DNA from: Limonium bicolor
Taxonomy: Eukaryota; Streptophyta; Magnoliopsida; Caryophyllales; Plumbaginaceae
Length of the DNA: 64,000 bases
Assembly (NCBI GenBank): GCA_023374045.1
Contig: CM041779.1
Span: 271,160,062-271,224,061 of the forward strand
Direction: 5' to 3'
The notes below the pieces were generated by a model. It saw only the letters and a list, made by a program, of their open reading frames with translations. It made no database searches and was not told the origin of the DNA. Shown here piece by piece: positions 48,389-59,200 of the stretch. Position 1 is the stretch's first letter. Each line of letters starts with the position of its first letter. The position numbers and the translations under genes were made by a program.

Positions 48389-49855
48389 TGATAAGTTCTA
48401 AACATATAGACTTTTTAGGGTTTAAATACCTTATAACTTGCAACACTTTAGGCAATGTTTTCCACTTACTATGTGAATTTTCTTGGATTTATGTTTTTGA
48501 TATGAACTGGTATATTTTATGTATGAAATGCAGAAAAAGGTCTTGGAATCACATAGTACACTTCACAGCTTCACAACGCAACAAACGGAGATCAAATCGG
48601 AGTCCGGACGAAGAATTTATTTGCAAAATAAAACAGGTCCGAAACTTGCAAGTTCGGACCATTTTTGGAAAAATCATACGCGATGGAATAGTACTGTCCG
48701 AACTTGCAAGTTCGGACGCAAGTTTCGGACAGCACTAAAAATCCAGCAAAATGACCGCGTTGTGAAGGAAAAGAAGAGTTTTTCTCTTCTTTCCTTCCAC
48801 GCCCAATTCACACGCCTTCCCCTTCCCTTCTACCTTATTTTCTCTATAAAAACACCTACACCCCAACACAATTCATATCTCATTCCACCCCCAAACTTAT
48901 GCCATTTTTCCTCCACAAAATTACCATTACCTCTCCAAAAATCATACATCCCATCTACATAATGTCCACATAAATTCCATACAGCACCTCATCCTATAAA
49001 ACATCCATTTCCATACCGTTATTCTGTCCAACCTCTGTCCAAAATATTAGCAGTCAAAATAGTGGAGTTGAATTAATTATCTTTTCCAGATGATTTCTTT
49101 TACTTCTTATTCTGTCTTCTTTTTAACTATGTTGGGCTAAGAGAATATACTCCGGGTGAAGGTTAAATTATAGTTTGTTTAATTATGTAATCTATATTTT
49201 TACCGGTTTAATTTAATACAGTTTGTTACGATTAAAGCTTATCTCTCGCCTTTTTAATAAATTTCATGAATTTATTTAAATGCTCTACAAAGTCTATTTT
49301 GATCAGATTAGTGATAAATAGACAGGTTAATTAATCGATAAATCTGTGGAAAACTTATTTTGATTAAAAAAGTAAGTATTTTCAGTTGCAAAATATAATT
49401 CCTCGCACTTAATCCGTTTACATGTGTTTTGCTTGAATCTAGATTAGACCGAGCATGTTCTGGTAAACGAGTCCTTTGAGTCTATGATTTAGTCCTCAAG
49501 ATAATAACAAGAATTTTGCCAAACTATCACAATAAAACTGGTAGACATAGCATAAAAGAGCAGACTATATAAACCTGAACCCAGAGTCCCGTTTAATTTA
49601 TCTTTCACTCAATTAATTTTATCTGCTATTTTAGTTTATAAAAACAAGTCAATTAATTCCCCCCTTTTGTGACAAAGCTTAGGTATTATATTATTTCACT
49701 ATAAGTCCCACAGTTCGATATCCGGTCGCTTCCACTGTACTATACTACTACGACCGGGATTTTGTTTGCAGCCCGTAAGGTATTTTGAGTTTTTAATTTC
49801 TTTTTCATTTGTTTTAAATACGTCAGTTCCAACCACTCACATTATCTTGTCTGCA
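48389..49855 (+). mobile_element. 5' LTR of Athila-type element G, 1467 bp
   Basis: Starts TGATAAGTTCTAAACATATA and ends TCTTGTCTGCA. TATA box ctctataaaaac at about 48840-48850. U3 carries a palindrome cluster at 48601-48735. It is followed by an Asp-type primer site. From about 49160 to the end it matches solo LTR D; before that the two differ. The element is inserted in copia F; its own TSD partner lies beyond the window. Confidence 0.9.
48636..48735. repeat. GTCCGAA..TTCGGAC palindromes in the Athila G LTR
   Basis: A 25-nt palindrome at 48636-48660 with one inserted base, a 22-nt perfect palindrome at 48696-48717, then a further half-site TTTCGGACAG. The core CCGAACTTGCAAGTTCGG at 48698-48715 equals 751-768 of gypsy LTR A. 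Confidence 0.93.
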
Positions 49856-49858
49856 AAA

Positions 49859-49876
49859 TGGCGCCGTTGCCGGGGA
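49859..49876 (+). other. Primer binding site of Athila element G
   Basis: TGGCGCCGTTGCCGGGGA, 3 bp after the LTR; this tRNA-Asp-type site is characteristic of the Athila/Tat branch of Ty3/gypsy. Confidence 0.95.
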
Positions 49877-49977
49877 CTTGATTTATTCTAGTCCCTAAAG
49901 CCCCGGATAATTCATTTGCTATATTATAATATTTTGTTTATACTATTTTGTTTGTTGTTTATTTTATCTCTACTAAT

Positions 49978-50265
49978 TTCTGTCATTTAATTATTCCAGC
50001 AATTTAAATATCATATTAATTACAGTCATTTATTTTTCCAGTCATTTAAAATTCCTGTCATTTAGTTTCCAGTTATTTAAATTTTCATTGTCCTTTAAAT
50101 TTCAGTAATCTAATTTCTGTCATTTAATTTTATGTCATTTAAATTCCAGACAATTTAAATTCCAGTTCTTTATTTAATTGTCATTTAAATTCCAGTTCTT
50201 TATTTTCTAGCATTTAAATTAAAGTCATTTAAATTCCCTTGTTATTTAAATTCCAGCAATTTAAT
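49978..50265 (+). repeat. Degenerate TCATTTAAATTCCAG tandem repeat in the Athila leader
   Basis: About 15 imperfect copies of a 14-17-bp word with CATTTAA(AT) and TCCAG, between the primer site and gag. Very AT-rich and non-coding. Confidence 0.85.
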
Positions 50266-50446
50266 TCTGCCCTTTTTTCTTTATTTTATTTTATTATTTT
50301 CATTTACTTAAACTGAATTTATTTTTATTTCTCTTAGGTTTATTTAATTTCAGTTTATGTACTCTTGTTTAAATTCCCCCTCCATATTTCTTTCTATTTC
50401 TATTTATTTTATCACATCACAGTTTCTTTTGCTTTTTAAGTGGTGA

Positions 50447-50590
50447 ATGCCTTTTACCAGGTCACACAACCTTCCGGATAATATTAATAATCATACGGTT
50501 AGCTACATCTCTAAGATCGAGAGAACTTTTCTGCGCACTTTAAGGCAGAAACAATCTGAACAAAACACAACCACCAGGAAGCAGACATGA
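50447..50590 (+). CDS. Small ORF overlapping the Athila gag start (47 aa)
   Basis: MPFTRSHNLPDNIN..ISKIERTFLRTLRQKQ, ending at TGA 50588-50590, which overlaps the ATG of the following gag ORF as ATGA. The basic, charged ending looks like the N-terminus of an Athila/Tat gag, so either a one-base shift split the gag in this copy or the two are read by coupled re-initiation. The former is simpler. Confidence 0.5.
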   Translation: MPFTRSHNLPDNINNHTVSYISKIERTFLRTLRQKQSEQNTTTRKQT

Positions 50591-51531
50591 CATCTTCACC
50601 AGCTACAGTTCGTAACATCAACAGGCCATCTAATCAAGGACAACAGCCCGCCATCGTCCTTCCCCACCTTACCCAATCCGAATACGATGAGTGGCAAAAG
50701 CAGAAGCCATATCATCAGATCCGATGCGTGAAGGAGTTAGACATGTTCGATGGCTCTAGTCCTGATGAAGCTCTGTTGCATGTCACCAAGTTTTTGCAGC
50801 ATGCCAACAGTCTAACCGCGACAAACGCAGTACTCCAGTACGCGAGACTGTCCCTGTTCCCTCACAGCCTGACGGGAAATGCGAGTAAATGGTACCACAG
50901 CCTTACACCAAGTACCATTGGTACTTGGGATGATATGGCCACCAAGTTCTACGACAAGTTCCTGCCCCCGAGCCGAACGTTAGAAATAATTGCTGAGATC
51001 TACAATTTCAAGCAGCCAGGGTCCGAAAACATCTATGAAACTTGGGACCATTTCAAAGGACTGCTACTGACGTGTCCTCACCATGGTCTCACCAAAGAAC
51101 AATTATCTCAATTATTCTACAAAGGCTTAATCAATCAATGCAAAACAATGGTACTCTCCTCTTTAGGTGCTGATATTTTAAAAAAGCTAGGAGAACAGTT
51201 TCTGAATGGGATAGAGTCCCTCTGTGAAGAGATCAGAGACTGGGCTACGGGCGGATCAAGAGGCAGCACTCCTGGCTTATACAATATAGGAGAAAGTGAC
51301 AACAAGTTCGACCAGCTGATGAGAAGCCATGAGCAACTCATGGAGAGCAATGCGCAGCAGGCGACAAAGGTAAGCACCCTGCAAAAAGTTGTCGAGCAGA
51401 TGGTCATGAACTCCTACCCCCAACAAGCAAATTCGACAACTTCTCAATCATCTACAACCCCTCCAGGCTATGCTCCTCTATCCCTATCATCTCATGATGT
51501 TTCTTGTTCGCAATGTGGTGGGCCACACTGA
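50587..51531 (+). pseudogene. Athila-type gag, truncated by element H
   Basis: 314 codons. Residues about 75-200 form a retrotransposon gag capsid domain: GNASKWYHSLTPSTIGTWDD, FYDKFLPPSRTLEIIAEIYN, ENIYETWDHFKGLLLTCPHH, QLFYKGL. A Gln/Ser-rich tail with a coiled stretch (DNKFDQLMRSHEQLMESNAQ) leads to the zinc-knuckle start CSQCGGPH. The next bases are the TGA of the element H LTR (51529), which supplies the stop; the rest of the knuckle and all of pol must lie to the right of H. The gag is otherwise open, so the Athila copy was fairly young when hit. Confidence 0.92.
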
Positions 51532-54242
51532 AATACCCCAAACCTAAATATGCTAAGTAAACATCAAATTATGATGTAGTAAGGCTAAAATATGCCTTAG
51601 AATGATTGGTAGACAATTTGAACCAAGGAAAACACAAGAAAACGCCTTAAGGGCAATTTGGGCAAAAACGTGCTCTAAGCTTGGAGTGACTTTGATTAGC
51701 ACCCAAATACCATTATAAGACTTTAGTAATATGCTAATGGAAATTTTAAATCAATTAGCAAAGAAAACCAAGCTTGAAAACAAGTTAAAACACAAAATGT
51801 GCTTTAAGGAGTCTTAAAGCACATTTTTGAAAAATTGTCTTGTAAATGGGTTTTGAGTGGCTAAATGTCCATAATTACTCTTTAATTAACATGTGTGATA
51901 CTTAGTATCACCTTAGGAGGTCTAAATCAATGGGAAATAAAAAATTTCACAAATAAGTGCACTAGTTTATGAATAGTAACCAAATAATGCCTAGTTTAGT
52001 CTTTAATCAATTAAGTCTAATTAGTTGGTCAAACAAGACCATGACTTGCCTTAATTAATAGGGGGGCGGTTTTCTAAGGGAGGATGAGTCACCATGAGTA
52101 GCCAAATAAGAAAGGAAAAGAAGATTAAAGTAAAAGAAGTTACTATTTGTTTTTATAAAGCAAATATCTATACTAGCCTACCCTTTCTCCTCTCTTCTTC
52201 ATTTCCCACCTTCACCCACGGTTTCTTCTTCTCCTCTCCTGCTCCAAGACCTAGAGGGCTGCCTCCATGGGTGCTCCATCTTCAAATGCTCACCAAACCT
52301 TCATTTTAGCTCCAAATCCAAAAATAAGCATAGATTTGTCTTAGTTAAGTCAAGGCCTTCCTTTCTATCTTTTCAAATCATTCAAAGATCCATTTCGGTG
52401 CCAAGAGAAAACTCCATTGATGGAGGAAAATCAAGTTTGAAGAGCCCATTTGGTTCTCCATTCTCTCAAGGTAAAGAATATGTAAGAAAAACCATGTTTC
52501 CATCATTTCTTCTTCATGACCGAAAATTACCTTCTCATGAAGCCTTGTTTTATCCATTGTTCTAGCTTGATTCTATTCTCCAAGGGCTAGAGGAGGTCCT
52601 ACTTGATTCATATCCAAGCTTGTTTTGAGAATCCAAGGTAAAGCATTCAATTTAATACCTTAGAACACATTGTCAACCTAGGGTTTACTCCTTAAGGTTA
52701 GTGTATTATTTAGCACTCATGAGAGCCAATGTATATTGATTAGAACATTGGCAAGGGAGATTTAAATGGTGGCCGAGATTCCCAAGGGAAGAAGCCTAAG
52801 GATGAAGTTGAGAGAAACTTGAGAAAACAAGGTAAATTACTTACCTAATGGTGGTTTAAGGTTTAAGGGATGGTAATTAGATAAGTACTAATGTAGCTTA
52901 AAGCTTACATTATGTAATGGGTTAAATAACCTAGGAAAAAGAATTTAAACAAGCTTGTGAACTTGTGACTAAGGAGCCAATGGGGATGAGTTAGTAATAT
53001 AAGTTTAAGATGGATTTTAAGAGCATTATAACTACTATGAGATTGATGGGTGTATTTGCAGGTTGAAAGCTTTTATATGTGGAAATTCAGTGTTTAAGTT
53101 TAAGTTATTTAAGGGCCTAAGAGCCATGTCATTTAAGAGCCTTAGTGCTATGCAATTTAAGATTATTGCAATGTATTGAGTTTGTTGTGAATGAGTTGGT
53201 TTGAGTGATAAAGTATGATGAGAAAGAGCTTGATGTGTGTGAGATGGTTGAATGAGGAAAACAATGCATTTAGGCATGATAATGTACTAGAGAAGCTATG
53301 GCGAAATATGAGTAGAAAACAAAGTGTTTAAGTGGTAGTGGTGAGTTAATATGCCCTAGGACTCACTAGGGATCATTATGAGGAATTTGAGTGGAAATGG
53401 GTTAGCTAAGGAGTTCTTGAGGTGTAGAATGACCTAGAACTGTCTAGGAGGAATTAGAGGATTGGTGGGTGTATTAAACACACCAAAATCATGGTATGAG
53501 GAATGTTAAGACTTGAGGAAATAAAGTATAATGTTTTGAGGTGGTCTAGGTATGAACTTGAGGATATAACAATGAGAATTTTGGGAAGTTTGTGTAAGTA
53601 GTGATGATGCTAGTAGTGGAACAATAAGGTTTTAGTTTAGATGGTAATGAGTGGACTTAGGTGATGGGAGTTAAGATTGAAGGAGAATGTTGTCGATTGT
53701 CGAGGAAATTGACTAGGAATGTATAAGAGTTTAAGATTATGAGAATGGTGGGTAAATTGAGTAAAAGAGATATAGATGTCTAAGGAGGGTGTAGGAAGGT
53801 TAAGGTAAAGAAGAACAAGGTTAAGGTGCTAAGAGGATGGGAAGAAATGTTTAGGTATGCCCAAGAGTTTAGGAATGATGAGTAACAAATGGAAAAGAGA
53901 GGAATTGGTGCATGGATATGCAAGGTGACTTGAGGAAGTTTTGGTAAATGAACTGAAGATGGAAAGTAATGCTTATGAAGTGCTCAAACTGTTAAGGAGG
54001 GAACACTTGGGTTGGTTGAAGTTTGGTAAGGTTACAAGTTGGAAATGTAAGGAATTATATGATAAGTGTTAGAAGTGTTTGTAAGAATTTAGTAAATGTT
54101 TAAGAAGATCTTTGGAAGTTGTTTTGGAGAGTTTGGTGGAAGTTCTAAGGTGAGTTTAAGTGCCTAGATGGTATTAGGACACATGGGGGAACTTGTGTAG
54201 AAGTTTGGAGTCAAATGGGAATTTAGAAACAAGGTTCTGGAG

Positions 54243-54575
54243 CCGACCGACCTTAGGGACCGGACCTGCAAGGTCGGTCGAGCTCAGTTTACACTACCGG
54301 AAAGAGTTTCTGGAATCGACCGAACTTGGGGACCGGACTTACAAGTTCGGTCGGGCTTGTATTTTGTATACGAATTGAGTCTCTGGAATCGGCCGAACTT
54401 GGGACCAAACTTGGCAAGTTCGGTCGGGCTTAAATATCCCACGGGGAAACTCTCGGGAATGGACCGACCTTGGAGACCGGACTTGCAAGGTCGGTCGGGG
54501 TAAAATTTTCAAGCGGTAATAAGTTCTGGAATGGACCGAACTTGGGTAAGTTCGGTCGGTAAGGTCGGTCGACCC
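54243..54575 (+). repeat. Array of five GACCGA/TCGGTC hairpins in LTR H
   Basis: Same five units and linkers as 737-1067. Unit 1 arms 54245-54255/54269-54279 (CCTT/AAGG type), unit 2 arms 54318-54328/54342-54352 (ACTTG/CAAGT type); units 3-5 follow. Compared with copy A, units 1 and 2 have exchanged arm types on both sides. Confidence 0.9.
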
Positions 54576-55879
54576 TTAAGTTGTAAAAAAAAACCCCTAA
54601 AGAGGTTTAGAGGTATTATGGTACCCCATTAAGAGGGCATTGATGATTAGAGGTATAAAGACCTAAGGGATTAAGTTATGTATAAATTTAAAAGTTTAAG
54701 GTTAAGTTATAAGAATAAGTTGTAAAACTTAAGAGGTCTTAGGTGGGGAAACATTATGGGTTGAGTAAGTTAATTAAGTTGAATTAAGTTAAGTGATTAA
54801 CAACCTAAAACTGAATGAATGTTTTAGGGCTTGTGTATTTGGACTCCGGAAGAGAGTAAGCAACCGAACGACCCACGGTGAACGGTACAGTTCTTCTTGT
54901 GACCTGCTTGCTAACGAGGTGTCCCTCGGCTTTTGTGCTATTTGTTTTTGTGTGCTCACTAAACAAGATAAAGCATGCAACCGGAATATTATGTTTATTG
55001 TATTGTTGTGTGATGTTTGAAAACTAACACAACTTACCGTGAGAACTTACTAACCAACATTTAGTAAGGAATTGAGTGAGACTAAGGAACGCTCCCTAAT
55101 ATTAGTTTGTTATAAACCGAAAGAGGTTAACCAACAAACATTGTCTTGAGACTTCTACTAACTAGAACTTAAGGGGGGAGTGAGGAACCCGGGACTGACT
55201 CCGGTCATGCATGCTAAGGAATAAGGGGGTCGGTATCTAAAGTAGATCCGACTTCCGCTTAAGGACTTGTCTTCGGAATTGTTGCCTAGGGTCGGTTGCC
55301 GGCTCAGCTACATTGGACATACAGTCCAAGGTAGGAGGCATTAAGATGGTGTGGTAGGATCACCTAAATCCTAAATTATAAGATAAGTTGTTTATTCAAC
55401 CAACGAAGTTAATAGCTCATTGGCTAGGGTTGCTTTTGACCCGACAAAAATAAACATTGAGGTAAGATACAATCATTTCTATTTAAAGAGTGGTTTGTAT
55501 TCTAAGATTAAGATAAGGTTTGAGATAAGTTGCAACCATTCCTATTTAAAGGATGGTTTGTATTATAAGACTGAGGTAAGCTACATCCATTCCTTTTTTA
55601 AGGATGGTTGTTCTCTAAGACTAAGATTGAGGTAAGATAAGGATGGACTAAGATTAAGAGGAAACATAACTTAAGGAGTGAAGTAATTGACTCACTAATT
55701 AAGGGAACGCATTTAAGTCGTTCATTGTGTTTGAACTTTGATTGTTCATAATTGGTTTGTTGTTTATTGCCCCTTCTATTATGTTGTGCATCTAATCAAC
55801 CTCCATGCTATGGACAATTAGTCGTCGTAGCCACGTTAGCTTGGGGGCCATGAGAGGATCGTACCAGCATTCGTGCTGA

Positions 55880-55893
55880 CCCCCTTTGGGGGC
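55880..55893 (+). promoter_or_regulatory. C5/G5 hairpin near the end of LTR H
   Basis: CCCCCtttGGGGGc followed by TATTTTTACT, preceded by an AGCAttcgTGCT dyad; matches the double hairpin of A and B with changed loops. Confidence 0.5.
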
Positions 55894-56188
55894 TATTTTT
55901 ACTACACAGGTGAATGTCAGGAGGCGGCCGTCGCGAGAGTAAGATGGGGTACAAGCGTTACGGGTTAAGTGTGGCCTACGAGTTGTGCATGTACACTCGT
56001 ATGGCAATTTGAGTTAGGAAGATGTATAGGTTGTGAGGATGGTAAGATTTTTATGTACTAATGTTCGGTATATTCTGTCAATCAGACCGTGGCAAGGTCC
56101 TGGAGTGTATTGAATTCCGCTGTGACATTTATATATATGTTGTTAAGTTGTGAAACCACATTTGGATTGAGATGGGATGTTACAAAAG

Positions 56189-56200
56189 TGGTATCAGAGC
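56189..56200 (+). other. Primer binding site of element H
   Basis: TGGTATCAGAGC, 4 bp after the LTR end, complementary to initiator-Met tRNA. Confidence 0.95.
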
Positions 56201-59200
56201 GTAGTTACGCTCTGAAGACAAGAAATACCGAACTTAGGAGAATACTGAGGTTGAGTTTGAGTTCTGGGTTAAGGGTTGAGAGATAGAGTGAGAGGTGCGT
56301 TAGTCAGGACTCCCCGGTGTTTACCGGATATCCATAGTACCTAGACCGCCCTCCATATCCCTAACCCTGAATATGTGGAACAAACGCCAGAGAGAAGAAA
56401 GCCTTCTCTTACTCGGGGAAACCCGATCTGGCAGTTAGTTAACAGTAAGCAAAACGAGAAACATCTTGTTGCACAACAGTTACAGAGAACTTGGAGGTTT
56501 AATGGAGCGCAACAGAGAAACAGGCGCTACCTACGGAATTCTATCAATAAAGGAACAGTAATTACCGGCAACATGGGTCGACATGCTACGCAGTCGAAAT
56601 AACCCGCCATACCAATGATAAGAAAAGCACTAAAGGTGCAATGGGTAAGAAAAGATAAGTGACGTGAGTACCGGACAGTGGTCCGAATAAGCATAGCAAT
56701 GGGATAATATAAAGCTTAAGGGATAAGATTACTGGAAAGTCCAGTTAAGAACGGGAACTCCAAACCCCATACAATGAAGAAGGTCGCAAATCTGGCCGAC
56801 ATAATGCAAACGACGGTAGAAACTCATACAACTGTACACCAGAATAGGACTACGATGTAGTGCCTAAGGGAGAATCATTACTTAGTAACCACGACAAATG
56901 TGTGGAAATGGGAGTGAGGATTAAGACATAAGTAAGTAACATGGGGTTCCATCAAAAAGAGGAACACCCTGATAAGCGACAGTACTGTCAAACGACAAGG
57001 AAACTGCCGGATAGTCAGTTATCCAAAATAAGAAATTATCGATGGAGTCCCGAGGACTACCAAATACATGGAAATTAGAAGGAAGTATTACTACCAATGT
57101 ACTTTGTACCAATAGCCCATCCTGCATGGCGCACTTGCCATAGCAAGTGCTACCACAGTTAAACTACACGAAAAGCCATCATGGCGAGGTAATAGAATGC
57201 TACAGTTGTAGTACACACTAATACCGGATTGTAAATCTATAAGAACGGGAGAATGAGACCTTGGAAGGGCCTGATGGCCTGACCATGATAAGATGAGCCG
57301 ACACACCAGTCAGCAGGGAGCTGAACTTGGACAGAATACTAAACGATATAAATATTAGCAACGGTATAACCTACTACAACAACAACCGACAGTACGACAA
57401 GAACATCAATCCAGAACCTCGGAGAGAGGAACCTGAGAGATCACTCAGTAATGCGAGCAAAACACTACGTAGTAATAACGTACAAGGAATGCATTACGGA
57501 ATCCAATGGAGACCATCGACATAAGAACTTTCAACAAGGATGGGATAAGACTCCCAGATTGATCGCTAAGAATACCAGTAATAAGCATTCTTCAAGGAAG
57601 ATGTTGGAAAACCCAGAAAACAAGGATAAAAGAAATGAACATAAGATATAACCTACTAAGGATTAAAGATATACAATCCTAACAGAGGGAAGCTCAGAGG
57701 ACTACCCCCACAGGGCGGGCATAGTCGAGCCGAACAACTGATGAATGACAGCTAATATTGTTTGCCTAACTCATTAACACCCAAGTGTGAACAATCATCA
57801 ACAGGTGGCGTAGTCAACGGAAGTTGAACGAAGCGTTGAGATGGAAGTATAAGATGATAGGATGATATCCAACTTGGACACCGTAAGGCAAACACCTAAT
57901 ACGAACCTAACCTTGATTGCTAAAAGACATAAGTCTAGTAAAATGACAGTATTTTCGAGGACACTAAGTAACCTCAGATCACCTGAATAAACTTCCATAG
58001 TAAGAAGCAGGATGCAGCAACTTACCATGAAACCCGATACTACATTTAATATGAAACCTAACGGTGGATAGTGCTCAAGGAAACAAAAATCTATAAGGAT
58101 GACCTACGGACGAATAAGAGTACAAGTAGTGAACTGAGGCATTAAGCACTAAGAGCCTACGAGCCAAGGATGTTAACCACATCAGAGCCCGAGGCGCAGT
58201 AAGTTGTAAGAGAGCTTATTTAAGCCACGAAGGAACTACAATTCGTAGATGTGAACGGTTACCAAACCTATGACTTAGATTGTGGAAAATATTGCCAGGA
58301 AAAGGCACCAATGAGAATAATGAGATAGTACATTAGCAAGGGCGGAGAACGAACCATGCCTTTTAGGGTGGGGATACCTCTCCTTGTTGTGAGGCCAAGA
58401 GTGGGAATAAACCCCTCAAAAAGGGCTTTCACTTATTAGAGAAATAATACGTTTGTTAGAGAATGGAAACTGTAAACCTTGAGATTACCTTAGAACATAC
58501 CAGATACACTTGAGTAATAAGAAGGCTGTAGAGACAGACCTCATATCCAACACCCAAGATTTAAAAATCAGTAATCGTCAGAGATAAACATGGTGGGTGC
58601 ACAGAATGGCACGTCAAGTGACCAACGCTCAGAAGAGCTTGTGATTAAACGGATGACTTCTTCAGTAACCGGTTAAATTACATGGTAAATAACATCATAA
58701 AGGAATGAAAGAACTTAAGAGAGACTGACCTACATACGAACCTGAAATTGAAGCAGAACATCTTCATCACAGTATGACAACCGCCAAACACCGAAATTAG
58801 AGAACTCTCAGTGTGTTTACACCAAGAAGGGATTGAATACAAGATAAGATGTTAGAACGAGTGAGTAAGTAGTTGCGCCATCAATGGGCAATATGGTAAA
58901 GGCCAACTACCACGGTAGTAGTGGTCGTGAGTACAATATTTATATAAGGGAATTAAGTCATGGTGCGCAGTAAAGCGACCGTTAGGTATGAGCCGTCAAA
59001 TATTGACACTGAGGCAATTAGATTTATGAGCTAAAACCGTTATAAGTAAGGAAATAAGATGGAAGACGAACTGTGCATTAATGCCAGTAGTCTGGACCTG
59101 GTCAGGTAAGATTTCACAGGAAGCACACTACCCATTCCTTAAGGAACTGGAAGTGCATTCCTAGTAGAATAAATGTGAGAAAGAAGATAAGAGGCTCTAT

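Larger units (their letters stand above)
51529..56184 (+). mobile_element. 5' LTR of element H, 4656 bp
   Basis: TGAAATACCCC to GGGATGTTACA. Parts: an AT-rich U3, a probable promoter and CT-rich leader (about 52140-52320), a long G/A-rich stretch without ORFs (53000-54200), the hairpin array (54243-54575), and the C5/G5 hairpin (55880-55893). Among the longest LTRs of plant retrotransposons. Short ORFs inside have no family resemblance. Confidence 0.93.

Noticed and set aside
52094..52309. 71-codon ORF repeated at 61956-62171
   Set aside because: The two are LTR copies of one element, so the identity reflects recent duplication, not coding constraint.
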